Positions 10,615-22,240 are shown, numbered from the stretch's first letter. The stretch is DNA of 64,000 nucleotides from Selaginella moellendorffii (GCF_000143415.4 NW_003314297.1:1580890-1644889); one strand, 5' to 3'. Translations and numbers: made by a program. Notes: generated by a model not told the origin, from the letters alone.

Positions 10615-13504
10615 ATGATTGGGGCAGTGTTCAACTGGTTCGGGGGCAGCCGGTTCGCCCAGTGGGAACTCGTTGATGCGAGAGGCCCGGCAGAAGCTCG
10701 AAAGCTGGTAAGGTTTCCGCTTTTTGTTGTTCACATTATAAAGAGCTATCTTGCAGCATGGAGCAGCCGTTGTGGACACTAGATTGTATGTTGTTGGAGG
10801 CGAGCTGCTAGGCGAGGGATTGTGGGGTCGTTATACAAACGATGTGCAGGTAGCGTTTTGGGCTTGCCTGCCTGTTTTGCTGATGCTCGGTTTTTGAAGG
10901 TTTTGGATTTGGGACAACTGGAATGGTCCAGTGCTCCGCCTTTACCGGTTTCGTGCGCGGGGCATAGCTTGGTGGGTTTCTTCTTTACACTATTTTGTGC
11001 CTCATACATGGACTTTCCAGATTGTATCCGACAAGACACTCATCGCTCTCGTTGGGATCCCATCAGATGTGAAGTTGCGTGGTATGTTTGGTTTATTTGC
11101 TTTTTTACTCTTGGCTTTACTAGTTTTTGGCAGTTTATAAAATGGACACCACCCTCGCAACTGGCTGGTCACTTTTAGCCACGTCAGGAGAAGCTCCGGT
11201 AGGACGATTTTCCTTTCTTTTCGTTTTGTTACTGAGGGACTATTAAAGGTTGCAACACGCGGTCACTCTGCTAGCATGATTGATAACAAAATATGGGTGT
11301 TCGGTGGCGAAAATTTTCGCGGTGACTTATGCAATGGAATGCACATCCTCGATTTGAACAGCAACAAGTGGGAGGCGGTTAATTCAAGGTTCGGAGCCTC
11401 TATTGTCTTTGCATTGTTTTTATTGATGTATTCCCTCAGCGGGTGTGTTCCATGTCCCCGTTCATTTCACGGGGTTGCTGTGAGTAATGGCGGTCTTGTG
11501 TACCTCTTTGGTGGCCGTATAGCGTCCGGTTTCTGCCAGGACGTTTATGTTCTGGACCCTAAAGACGTAAGTCATGCTTATCTTAGGACGAGGAGAATTA
11601 ACGTAGAACTCTTGCAGCGGCACTGGTCCCCGTGTTCTCATATGCTTAAACCGGTGGCATGTTTTGGAAATGCTGTGGTTGGAGACGAATGCTACTTCGT
11701 AGGCGGTGTGTATTTTCTTTCTATCTGTGGCTCTATTCACTGGTGTTTGTATCAGGCAAACAAGAAACGTTTCTCTTCAACATGAAAACACTTAACTGGA
11801 CACTCGTGGCTGTGGAACCACGTCTCGCTACCGAGGTAAGCTTTGTCACTTTGGTGTTGTTCTAGTGTGCGAGTCGTAGTGCAGGGCCTGACTCTAGTGC
11901 ACGCAAGAATGAATAGTCAAGACACTCTGATAGCCTTGTGGGGTGCGGAGGTACGTATATGCCCATATAGCCTGACTTCTTGAGTTTTTTTCCCTCTGCA
12001 GTTCGGTGTTTTCATGATGAAGACTATGTCGTCCTACCGTGTGCCACTGAAAGCAGGCACTGGATTGATCCATGTCAGGGAAGCAGATGGGTCAGTCCTT
12101 GGCGTGTTCAGTGCTCCCGATGTGGGAAAGCCGGCAGTGGAGATTATCCAAGCTCTCCACTGGCAAACAGGTCAGACTGGCGGTTTGATGAGAGCTATCA
12201 CGAAAGTTGGCGTCACCGGTAGCGATCTTTTGTATCCGGGGGAGGAACTAATCTTTTGTGCTCCAAGCATCCTCGGCAGTGGTCAGCTTGATCTTAATCT
12301 ACAGTCCATGAATGTCAAGGAGTGCGAGAAATTCCTTTCCCAGATGAAGATCAAGGTGATTAGTGGACAGGGATGGTTAGAGCCTTCCACGACTATACAG
12401 GCGGAGGCCTTTAGCTGGAAACCGGGGACGAGAAAGGCGATGATCGACAGAATATTTGAGTACCTAGATAACGTGAATGTTCTATATCAATGGTCGATGA
12501 TGGGCTACCAACGTGGCAAAGTCGAGAAGATATCAAGCTCCTCTCCTTTCCCGTACAAGCTCACATTTCAGCTTCCTCTAGAGCTCAGGTACTACTACCT
12601 TGGCGATCTTGTCGCGGTGGCCCTGTGGGTGGAGCAGGAGATCAACGATAATGGCGTGTGGAAGGCTCTGGTTTCGTTGCTAGCCTTGAACATCAAGAAC
12701 CATACACTCAAGCCATGGATGGTGATTACAGACCTGAAGGAAGAGTGGCACTTTGCTTGGATGGACGGGGCATGTATGTTTGTGTGCAAAGCCAGGGGCA
12801 GGTATGAAGGACTCGGCATCCTTTATGACTTGCATCACGATTATGACAAGACACATATCAATGAGGACCGTGGTCCGTTTTCAAGTCTGCCTACTGTCTT
12901 CACACGGGATAGTATTGGATTAACTTGTGATACTAGCCACAAGGAGGTGTATCCCGTTGTTTTTCCCAGGGCCACAAAAGATGGTGAGGCTTTGGTTCCC
13001 TTCTGGTTCCCGCCAGTTGAAGACCTTTACGGGGTTTATGAAGATGATGAAGGTGTTGAAGATGATGAAGATGTTGGAGACGATGAAGGTGTTGACGATG
13101 ATGAAGACGTTGGAGACGATGAAGACTTTGAAAATGAGGATGATGATCAAGACAACAAAGATGAACCAACAGCTTCTGCCTGTTTTGATTTCCAGTAAGT
13201 AGTTGCTTTCCTAATCTCGTCCTGGCACTGTTCGTCAGCTGGCCATCCACAGTATAGTAGAACTCTCGTCACTGAGCATCACCAGAATGCTTCGAGCTCG
13301 GACCTGTCCACCTCTACCAGATCCAAAGAAAAAACCACTAAGAAAGAACGCATAATCAGCCTGGGTGGTTTCTTGGCTTACCTGGCTGCGCTATACTCCA
13401 GAATGCAACGTTGGCCTAAACTACCCAACAGTCGTGCCCGCACAGCCGCTGTTGCTCTTACTTGTGGAGCAGTGGACAAAAATCTTCTGTATGCAATGTC
13501 GTAA
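10615..13504 (+). CDS. Kelch-repeat protein with unrecognised C-terminal domain and acidic repeat tail
   Basis: Twelve exons join in one frame to about 774 residues. Exons 1-10 (10615-11950, each 61-140 bp with 40-120 bp introns) encode a Kelch beta-propeller of five or six blades: HGAAVVDTRLYVVGGE, RGHSASMIDNKIWVFGGE, RSFHGVAVSNGGLVYLFGGR, GNAVVGDECYFVGG, LVHARMNSQDTLIALWG. Exon 11 (12002-13194) encodes some 400 residues I do not recognise, with WVEQEINDNGVWKALVSLLA followed by WMVITDLKEEWHFAWMDG, then an acidic tail of DDEGV/DDEDVGDDE repeats. After a 63-bp intron with a perfect GTAAGT donor, exon 12 (13258-13504) adds a basic stretch and a hydrophobic helix-like segment GGFLAYLAALYS. Without that splice the frame would end at 13198 (CAG TAA GT). 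The 'TDL..W.F.W' pattern faintly recalls the nuclease-like half of Crinkler/RHS proteins; that is a guess. Kelch part is certain, C-terminal function unknown. Confidence 0.72.
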
Positions 13505-14949
13505 GCTTGCTCCATAATTCATTCTATACTGTTTACAAAGTCTCGGAGCGCCCCCCAAGTAATGAAGCTCGCTGCAAAGGCCCCGCCGACTCAGTTCATA
13601 TGATAAGATTAAAGGACAGCGAAGCCAAAATGGAAAAGGTCGTTTACACTGTCAGAGAGATGGACGGCTGCCAATTATGTTGAGACCACAAGAATAGGAC
13701 CAAGAGAAGAGAGAATCGGCCATAGCCGAGCTGAGGGAGAGAGAACGGAGAACGAAGATGAGAGAGCATAAAATAATCTGCCTTAGCCTCCCGCTACCAC
13801 GGCCCATAACACAACGCACGGCCGCGAGTGGCAAGGGGGAATTCAGTCCTTCAGCTTACGACACTGCTCTCTTCCCGAGTTCCCGGAGGTCATGGGGTGA
13901 TGATCATCATTTGTAACTCTATGACAGAGTGTTATCCACACTCTCTTGCCTGGTCATGCTCAAGCTCTGGGACATTCCAAATGAATCACTTTGGAAAAAA
14001 TATTCGTTTGGTTCACCAATTTTTTCAGCTTAGAAGGTTTGTATGATTAACATTGTTATATGATTTGCAAGCTTTAGAAGCACTGTTATTCACAAGGGAC
14101 AAATAACTAGTCTTGATAGACTCCATTCTACTCCCACCATGTTCCTATGCTCCTTGCAAGCTGCCTTTAAGCTTGAAGGCCCTCCAAGGAGACACTTGTC
14201 CAGCCAAATGTGCCTTTATGAGGCCTTGTAGGGTGCCGGGTGGCTTGGGTGTTGGGAATGCACAAGATTGTTCTTGGACACGAAAAGCCTACCATTTTAT
14301 TATTATTTATATGGTGGCATTTCTCACACATTCATCTAAGATATAAGATAATATTAATATGCTTCTCTGTATTTATGTTATTTTCGAATAATGAGTTGTT
14401 TAAGTTATTATTACTAGCAACTAATATACTAACTACTTGCTATGGCAACTCATTATTATACGAAAGCTTGCTGCATGAATATGATATTTCGGACAGCAAT
14501 TAAAAGCTTGATTCTCTCCAAAATATTATATACATCAATTTATAAAATTTAGAAATAACACTTTCTTTTTTGTTTTCATATATACATTATCTTTCAAGAA
14601 TTTTATAATACCAGTCTTGTTATGGCTAAAATGGCTTCTAAAGTAAATCATAATCTTTCTTGGAATTCATCCACAAATACCTTTAAGCAATTTTAAGTTT
14701 TTCTAGCTATGGCAACTCATTTTTGGCAGCAAGTTGCTGCTTCTCCAACTGCCTGTTTATAGTAATTTATCTAAATTTTACTAATGAATTTAGTTTGTTT
14801 GCTCACATAACTCATTTAAGTTGTGCATTTCTTACAAAGTATGAGTTTTTCAAGAGTTATTTCTTTAGTCAAGGTTAAATTAAAGTATGCATTGACAAAG
14901 ATGTCAATCTTTTTAAGAGGTGAAGTTTATTATGAATATGTGAAAGTTA

Positions 14950-15390
14950 TCTATGGGGTTACTATAAAAGGTTTCAAATGTATAATAATGGGTAGGTTAT
15001 GTTAATCTAAGACATTATTTAACACATAGTTCTTGTTTTGTATTTGGCTATCGACGGTGTGGCAAGATGCTTCCGGAAATTTGCATCTTCTTGCCATCCA
15101 AGTGACTGTCAATGACGAGAAGCACCAGGCCAGCGCAGAGGAATTTATGTCTTTCAACAGCATCATAAATTGGATACCGGAGGAGCACCTAAGCAAATGG
15201 GAGTTGCATTTTGTCTTCCTTTAGCCTGAGTATTTATATCCTTGAGTTTAACCATTAGTATATTGAAAATAATACCAGATTCTATTTGATTCTATTTTAA
15301 GTTTTAACGTTGTTTTTTTTCGCTCTTTAGCTGTATAATTAAGAATTTAATTTTGCCTTTTTTTTCAATGGCCCAAGGCTTTGAAACTCA
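14950..15390 (+). repeat. Dispersed repeat, copy B, interrupted by an exon-like insert
   Basis: Direct-orientation partner of 8880-9320: 'ctataaaaggtttcaaatg', 'taatctaagaca', 'tattgaaaataatacc', and the 27-bp identical block at 15364-15390. Between the left and right landmarks this copy holds about 200 bp (15040-15230) of GC-richer, protein-like sequence, where copy A holds only about 80 bp of unrelated DNA. Copies A and B bracket the Kelch gene. Confidence 0.7.
15040..15224 (+). pseudogene. Exon-like gene fragment (possible Crinkler/RHS-type)
   Basis: A stop-terminated frame reads TVWQDASGNLHLLAIQVTVN, then EKHQASAEEFMSFNSIINWI and PEEHLSKWELHFVFL. Base composition is much richer in GC than the surrounding repeat. 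The order 'D..G.L.L.QVTV....H' followed by a W..hFVF strand resembles the beta-rich nuclease half of Crinkler/RHS-type proteins, but this is pattern memory only. There is no start, no upstream exon that I can join, and it sits inside a repeat, so a captured fragment is the likely explanation. Confidence 0.35.
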
Positions 15391-16090
15391 AATTTCATTT
15401 TTTTCCCCTTCCACTCCATAGTTATTTTATAATAATTTATCATAATGGTGAAAACCTGTATTACATTATGTTTAATCACAAAATTATCAACACAAGATCA
15501 CTACCTCTAACAAATTGGGATCAAATGCTCTAATCATCACTCCTTTCTCACTATTTGACAAAAATGCTTCTGTGTGCAAAACCTTATAGCATAATGCATT
15601 GATTGGTGCACACTTTTTACAAAATCCTCTCAATTTATGTACGCACAATGACACATAAATTATATGTAATGAATTTGTCATATATATGGATATTTCATAT
15701 GGTAATATACTACCTATATTTAAATACATAAGATTACTGTGAGTGAATTTATGGTTTTGTCACAAATATTCACTCCAAACTCACTCTCTGATAGTCGCTT
15801 GATTCCCACATGACTCCAATGACTTAAGAAGAACTTTAGGTTTCGGGGTGGTTATGTTCTTTTAATTTCTATATCACTGCAACATCAGTACTAGGAATGT
15901 TCAACAAGATGGCTGCTGCTTCTACTTCTACGATTTACTATCTATAGGAAGGAAGAATAATAAAAGCGTTCAATTGTGTGAAGTCAGTTGGTGCCCTGAT
16001 ATTCAAAAGACAGAAGCTGCTGCAGGACTTGGTGTTTATGGTAGGCGAGCCACAATGACTGATGACTGAGCTCATTTCAGCTGCTTACAT

Positions 16091-16458
16091 TTGCCTGACA
16101 TGGCAAGCATGGACGCTTTGCTTTGGGAAGCAGCTGTAGCACAAAGAAAGTACGAAACTTGCTGTCTGATGCGCACTCCCTACCAGGTTACCATTCCTGC
16201 ATCGCTTGGCGAGTGCACAAAGGAGTGGATGTCCTTCGTGATTAATCATCCGGATGCTGCTGAATCTTGCAAGAAATCAGATGTGGAAGCTTTCGGTGTT
16301 TCACCGCATGCGGAACAACCCCATATCAGAGCCTACATGGTGGTGCCAGAGTTCCATTTGTGTCTGAGAGCAAAGCAATGGTGTTCGAGAAGCTGGTATC
16401 TCCGAGTCAAATGCTGGTCCTTGTGTTCTGTCTAGAGATGATCCCTGACTCCAAGTAA
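16091..16458 (+). pseudogene. Unrecognised coding-like fragment with a frame switch
   Basis: One frame reads DALLWEAAVAQRKYETC and VTIPASLGECTKEWMSFVIN up to about 16335; a second frame then reads VPFVSESKAMVFEKLVSPS and MLVLVFCLEMIPDSK, ending at a TAA at 16458. Both parts have protein-like composition, which suggests one gene broken by an indel or an unseen short intron. I do not recognise the family. It ends 8 bp before the PPR start and could partly be the PPR gene's leader. Confidence 0.3.
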
Positions 16459-16466
16459 CGTAATTC

Positions 16467-18164
16467 ATGAAAAGTTGCATAGAAACGAGGAATGCCTTCT
16501 ACAGTTTAGTCAGATCACTTAACCTCGAAGCAGTCAAGAGTGCATATGCCAGTGTCACGACGAGCAGCCATGAGAGGGATCATGCACAGTGCAGGTTTTT
16601 ATGTAACCTTTTAATCCATGCCCTTGGGAAGCTGGGTGCCTTGGACGAAGCCAAGGAGGTTTTCTTGCAGATAAGACACCCAAATGTCTTCTCGTGGAAC
16701 ATTTATATCCGGTGCTGTGTCGATAATGGGCTCTTTGATGAAGCGAAAGAAGCCTTTCACCGTTGTAGCTCAAGAGATGTCGTCACCTGGACCACCGTCT
16801 TCCAGGCGTATGCCCACAATGGGCATACTCACGAGGCAAGGCTCTTGTTTGATAAGATGCCACAATTTGATCTCATATCGTGGAACGCAATGTTGAGTGT
16901 CTTGGCAGATGCTGGACAAGCGTCGGAGGCAAAATACCTTTTTGATATCTTTCCAGAGCGCTCGGTGGTGTCGTGGAACTTGATACTGCAAGCGTATGCC
17001 GCGAAAGGACAACTTGAAGAAGCGAAAAGAATCTTCTATCTCATCCCTGTCACTGATGTGATCTCGTGGACGACGATGGCTTCTTCGTTTGCACAAAGCG
17101 GTAAGCTACAAACATCCCAAGAACTCTTTGAGGAGATGCCAGAGAAGAACTCAGTCACTTGGAATGCAATGCTTTCAGCTTATGCCCAAACCGGACAGAT
17201 GGAGAAAGCCAAGATGGTCTTCGAGGAAATGCCCGAGAGGAGCTCCTTGTCTTGGGCTTCGATGCTGCAAAGCTACGCTCGGAAAGCTCTTGCGATAGAA
17301 GCCGCGTCCTTGTTCCAGAAAATCCCACAACGGACCTTGGTCGTGTTCACGCTCATGCTCGAAGCTTATGCTCAATCTGGAAATCTCGACGAGGTAAAGA
17401 GGAGCTTCGACTCAATGCCACAGCAAAACTTAGCAGCCTTCACGATCCTTGTCTCGGCCTACGCTCGCTGCGGTCGTGTCGCAGACGCTCAGGAGTTCTT
17501 CCACGCCATGCCTCAGTGGGACACAGTCGTGCTGAACGTGATGATCGAAGCCTTCGCCAGCAGCAGGATGATGAGCGAGGCCAGGAGCATCTTCGACGGC
17601 ATGGAAACTCGAGACCGCGTGACTTGGACGGCGGTGATCGTGGGATACGCTCGCTGTGGACTCCTCCAAGAAAGCCGGAGCTTGTTCGAGAGGATCCCCG
17701 ACGCTGACACCGTTTGCTGGGGAGCCATCATCGCGGCTTACTGCCACAGTGGGCTGGTCCAGGATGCTCTGGAGCTCTTTCACTCGATGAATCTCCATGG
17801 CGTCCAAGCCAGCGAGGTGGTCTTCTTGAGCGTTCTCAGCTCCTGCAGCCATGGAGGGTTAGTCCGCCAAGGCCTCGGCTATTTTCTGTCGATGGAGGCG
17901 GACTTTGGCGTGGTAGCGTCGAGAGACCACTACGTTTGCGTCGTCGATCTTCTGAGCAGGGCTGGACTGCTGGGTGACGCGCAAGACGTGGTAACACAGA
18001 TGCCTTTCTCACCCGATGAGATTGCCTGGAGAACACTGCTCGGTGCATGCAGCACACACAGTGACGAGGAGATGGGAGCCAAAGCAGCAAACCAGTCTGT
18101 GACGCTGGGATCGGGTGATCCAGCTCCATACGTGTTAGTCTCAAACATATATCAACTAGTTTAG
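16467..18164 (+). CDS. Pentatricopeptide-repeat protein, PLS class, truncated E region
   Basis: Intronless, 565 residues. PPR proteins bind organellar RNA sequence-specifically and act in editing, splicing or stability. From about residue 60 to 560 it is a near-continuous array of motifs of 31 residues (S-type), e.g. DVISWTTMASSFAQSGKLQ and NSVTWNAMLSAYAQTGQMEK, closing with longer P/L-like motifs and the pre-E segment (CSHGGLV, DHYVCVVDLLSRAG, WRTLLGACSTH). The E motif normally continues after YVLVSNIY; here a TAG stop follows SNIYQLV, so E2/E+ and the DYW deaminase are missing. Such a protein would need a partner for C-to-U editing, or acts otherwise. A cleavable organelle presequence is not obvious at the N-terminus. 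Its stop is 41 bp from the site-1 protease stop on the other strand. Confidence 0.9.
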   Translation: MKSCIETRNAFYSLVRSLNLEAVKSAYASVTTSSHERDHAQCRFLCNLLIHALGKLGALDEAKEVFLQIRHPNVFSWNIYIRCCVDNGLFDEAKEAFHRCSSRDVVTWTTVFQAYAHNGHTHEARLLFDKMPQFDLISWNAMLSVLADAGQASEAKYLFDIFPERSVVSWNLILQAYAAKGQLEEAKRIFYLIPVTDVISWTTMASSFAQSGKLQTSQELFEEMPEKNSVTWNAMLSAYAQTGQMEKAKMVFEEMPERSSLSWASMLQSYARKALAIEAASLFQKIPQRTLVVFTLMLEAYAQSGNLDEVKRSFDSMPQQNLAAFTILVSAYARCGRVADAQEFFHAMPQWDTVVLNVMIEAFASSRMMSEARSIFDGMETRDRVTWTAVIVGYARCGLLQESRSLFERIPDADTVCWGAIIAAYCHSGLVQDALELFHSMNLHGVQASEVVFLSVLSSCSHGGLVRQGLGYFLSMEADFGVVASRDHYVCVVDLLSRAGLLGDAQDVVTQMPFSPDEIAWRTLLGACSTHSDEEMGAKAANQSVTLGSGDPAPYVLVSNIYQLV

Positions 18165-18204
18165 TTGAAAGCATACTGTTCTTCTTCAATAATTAAAACG
18201 TAGC

Positions 18205-21200
18205 TCAAAAAATCAACAAGCGCGTACCCGTGTTTTTCCGAGCTTTTCTTCTCCTCCTCTGACGTACCCGCCACAAGCTCAGTGTCAGAATGAATCCTAC
18301 GCGGAGAAGAACACATCAAAACCATTCACGGGATTTTTCTCATCTCCTTACCTGTTATACACAAAAGCAGAGGGACGAACCAGTGAACTGCGACAAGCAC
18401 TGGGGACTCCAACTGCAGCATAAACTTGTTAGAAGGCCGAGCAAAAAGAGAGAGATAGTGGAGCTCTAACCTCATCACGCGTCCAGAAAACTGGTAAGAT
18501 CGCCACATGACCGGTTTGATTCCGCGCAGTCTTACCGATCGCGTAATGCCTCTGATGTCGATCATCCAGCATGGTACTCTGCTTTTTGGCCAAGGACAAG
18601 TTTGCAGGCCTGGTACCTTCCGAGCTCAAGTTGATACTGTTGTCCATTGGCTGGCGTTGTGGCAGCGACCTGTGTAAGCGTCTGTCCCTGTTACCATCGT
18701 ACACTGCTTGCCGGATGCTAGTCGGAGCGTCACTGCCACACTGCATCTTGTGGCCGAGCACCAGTGAATAACCCGTGAGATTTACGTCGGGTCTGCGTAA
18801 CGGCAGATGAGTGTCCGGCCCGCCGAGGGGCGAGGAAAGCTCGTTGGAAGAGGAGAATAGTGCCGGATCATAGACGTTGTCGCTGGTAAAGTCCAGGAGC
18901 TTTCTCAGGAGCCAGTAGCAGTTTGTTACCATGTGACTGCTGTCTAAACAGTTTGAATCGCCATAAACAGCTAGGCGTCCATTCCCAGCCGTCACAGCTC
19001 CAAGCACTGGTGACTCTACCTGCAAAATCAAGCACGTGATCAATGCTTGTAATGGAAAGAAGATGCTCCCTTACCTGCGTTCGGATAGAAGACCTCGATG
19101 TAGCTGTACTGACGGCTTTGTTTGCAGCAGAATTGTCTTGCAAAGTGAACCTGTGTATAAACCCCCCAGCAGGAAACTTGCGAATATCTGTACCCGAAGC
19201 GTAGTGAGACCGCTCCCCTGCTAAGGAAAAGGCTCCGTTCAAGATGCTATCCCCGAAAGCTATACCAAATGGTGCAAGCAGGTCGTTCAAGGCAGGAACA
19301 TTTGCACCACCGGTGGCAGGAGTCCACCAGCTTCGAGTGTTGTCGTCAAAGAACTTCATTTTGACAATGGTATCCACGTGATACCAGTCCGCAAAGACTA
19401 TCACCCCCAGGCCATGCCTCTCCACGTCATCTTGAAGCTTGTCAATCTCTTCCGGGTAAAACTCGTCCTCCAGGTCGACCATCAACAAAGTTCCATAGTT
19501 CCTGGCCTCGAAGCAAGTTAATGGAGATCCCAATGTCTCGAGATAGTAGCCGGCATCTCTCAATGCGTCGAACATGGCATGGAAGTTTGTATGAAGATGG
19601 TCCGCGTGCCAGTCAAGAATGTCATTCCGGACGTCCAATGAATCTCGCGGTATATAACCTGGCGGATAGCGTATACTGTGAAACTGATCCCAGAGGATCC
19701 TTCTGGCCCTTGGTGGAGTGGGAATCACTGGAACTCTAACGGGTAGCACAACGGAGCTTCTTCTCGACTGGTTCTCGCCTTTCGCTGGCGGAGAGACGAC
19801 CGTGAAAGTGATGTTTCCTTCCGCTACACCAGTAAAACTGGCACCATCTTCTGTCACCTCTAAGTAGATGCCCAAGTATCCTGTCCACGGCCAAATCACC
19901 GTCGAGTGCGTCACCCGAACGTTGAGCAGTTGCCCGTTCTGTCCGGGGATCCATATAGGAAGCGACTCCAGGTAGCCTATCACACCCATGCCGTTTAGAA
20001 TGGTCGCATTGAACATCGTTGGCATTGCGTCAGCGTAAAGCGGTTGCCTACAGAACGGCCATGCGTAATTGCAGCTTGTAAAGTCGAGGATGGCCGGCAT
20101 CACACTGGCACGGGGACGGTAATTGACAAGAATTTCGTAAGAGTCCAGCCTGTGCATTCTCACGTTAGTACATGAAAACTCGGGAGCGCAAGAAAGACAC
20201 CTTACAAGTTCAAACGGCCAGCACCTTGTTCATACATGTTGGGACCATTTAAACGAGTTGCACCCTCCACAAGCGCTTGTTTCATGCTTGCCGGATTCAA
20301 GATACTCCACCGGACGCTCTCAGGAACAACGCTAGCCAAAAGGCATACGGCACCCGCAACAACGGGACTCGCGACACTTGTTCCGGACAGGCTCTTACAG
20401 CCGCTAGTTATTTTGGATCCAAAAACATCGCGTCCGTAGGCCACGATATCGGGCTTGATGCGCCCGTACCTGGAACCGAAAAACTTGAAGTTATATTGTT
20501 CATATGGATTAGTGACCACATACCCATGAGGAATTTCCCAGGTGCTCATTCCGCGAGATGAGAAGGACGAAATATGGTCGTTGTGATCGATCCCTCCAAC
20601 ACCAATCACGTCGTTTTGATCAGCAGGATTGTTCAGAGTTCCGTAGAGGGGCCCATCGTTTCCAATGGCTGATACCATAATAATGTTGTTGGCTGTGAGT
20701 TCCCATACCTGTTGACAGTGTCAGTAAACAAGCAGAAGATATTTCTAAAGTTTCTCGAAGACCTTTTCAACGAATGGACGATCCAGATAGTCGGGGCCAC
20801 CAATACTGAGGTTGAGAATATTCATCCTTGTAGCAATGGCGTAGTTGAAGGCATCCAAGAACCATGAGGTGTAAGAGACCTGGAAGCACACTGCGGGCAC
20901 TGCGTCACCTTTGAAGTTTTAGAGGAAAATCCAACCTGCGCGTCAGTGAAGACACGAAAAGCGTATATTTCAGCATCGGGTGCAAAGCCGAGGCATTGCG
21001 GATCTTGGCTGGAGATGACACCGGCAACAAACGTTCCATGGCCGAGATTGTCATTCAGAGTGTCCTCGTTTGTCCAGTTTGTTCTTTCCTGTTGTACGCT
21101 ATATAAACAGGTGTAAAACAAAAAGAGATGCGTACCTTAATGTCTCGAAAATGTGGATGATCCGACCTCACACCGGTATCAAAAACTGCCATCTTGACTT

Positions 21201-21813
21201 TGGCTCCGGTAAATCCCTTCGCCCAGAGCTTCTCAGCTCCAAACATGGATGTTATTTGAGACCTCTGCCCCATCAAAATCCAAATGAGCGACCGGCAGAA
21301 AAGAGAGATGGAGAACTCCCCTACCTGGATGAGAAGGTGACGCTTGCTGAGCGTCACATTACCAAGAAGTGGTTCCTCTTCTTGCTCATCGTGGCTGAAA
21401 CCAGTGCGAAGTCGTCCAGGAGGCTTCCCTTCGGCCAGAGGAGAGCGCGTGAAACGCATCTGAGGAGAGACATCCAAGACGAAGCTCACTCGCCGGAGAT
21501 GCTGCTCCAATCCGGGAGCAAACCCATCCTCGACCCGAACAAGACCGAAATCCGTGGGGAATGCGGCCGCGGGGTTGTTCCGATCGATCCATTCCCATCC
21601 GGACACGCCGTGGAGCGCCTCCAGCAGCGCTCGCTTGTGGATCGACGCATGCCTGTACTCCCGGAACCTGACAATCAGCTCGCTCGACACATTACCCGTG
21701 ATCCGGAGTTGGCGATCGTCGAGGGCATCGCACAGATTGGCGACGGCAGCTGGGCGGATCTGGAGAAGCGACGCCAGCGCCAGGGCCAGCGCCAGCAGCG
21801 AGAGCGCCTTCAT
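18205..21813 (-). CDS. S1P: Site-1 protease (S1P/SKI-1, membrane subtilase)
   Basis: Golgi serine protease of the subtilisin fold that cleaves membrane-bound bZIP factors such as bZIP17/28 in salt and ER stress, and other precursors. Nine exons, about 1,000 residues. Exon 1 (21325-21813) has a signal peptide ([19 protein letters not shown]) and the propeptide. The catalytic triad is complete: Asp in [14 protein letters not shown], His in [14 protein letters not shown], Ser in [14 protein letters not shown]; the oxyanion Asn is in VSAIGNDGP. The luminal region carries [19 protein letters not shown], typical of S1P and absent from other plant subtilases. A membrane helix ([20 protein letters not shown]) spans the last two exons and leads to a short Arg-rich cytosolic tail ending at 18205. 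A premature end at 18326 results if the last intron is missed. Confidence 0.93.
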
Positions 21814-22240
21814 TCCCCCGCTACCCTACTACCCACATTCCTAGGGTTTTGACAAGAGTTGGAGAAAATCTCTAGTCTAGATCCAAACCAACGCGTAATT
21901 TGGAAGGCGGAAGTACGATTGACCCTGTGCAGCCTCACCCACCGGATCAAGCACGGCGTCTGGAGATGACCAAGAGGCCAGGATCTCACGTTCTAGGTCA
22001 GCCCCGAGTTTGCAGGAGAGCTTCTTTCTTTTGTTTGGTTCCTCGGAGTTGATGGTTGAATGGATGGATTTGAATTGAATCGTCCAAGTCCATAATTGGA
22101 GGCTTCAAACATTACCAATGTCCATGCATGGGTAATGCAATGCAATTGTTGACTTTATAACCCTTGGCTCCAAGTTAGACCGCGCAACCACGGCGCACGG
22201 TCCACCGCGCCATTCCAGGGCACGCAGCGCAGCAAAAGCA
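21814..22240. promoter_or_regulatory. Divergent intergenic region: site-1 protease / pseudokinase
   Basis: 427 bp between two start codons pointing apart, so it must hold both promoters. An 'aaaccctag' telobox-like motif lies on the minus strand at 21839-21849. No convincing TATA box was seen on either strand. Confidence 0.45.

Larger units (their letters stand above)
13505..16466. other. Gene-poor AT-rich block
   Basis: From 13505 to 14100 I see no gene (a possible tiny extra 3' exon of the Kelch gene at about 13541-13563 cannot be excluded). From 14350 to 15850 the DNA is strongly AT-rich. A 16-bp direct repeat 'gctatggcaactcatt' occurs at 14439 and 14706. The block contains one dispersed repeat copy and two gene fragments listed separately. 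Confidence 0.55.

Noticed and set aside
12933-13250. His/Leu-rich frames antisense to the acidic tail of the Kelch gene
   Set aside because: Mirror images of GAT/GAA repeats.
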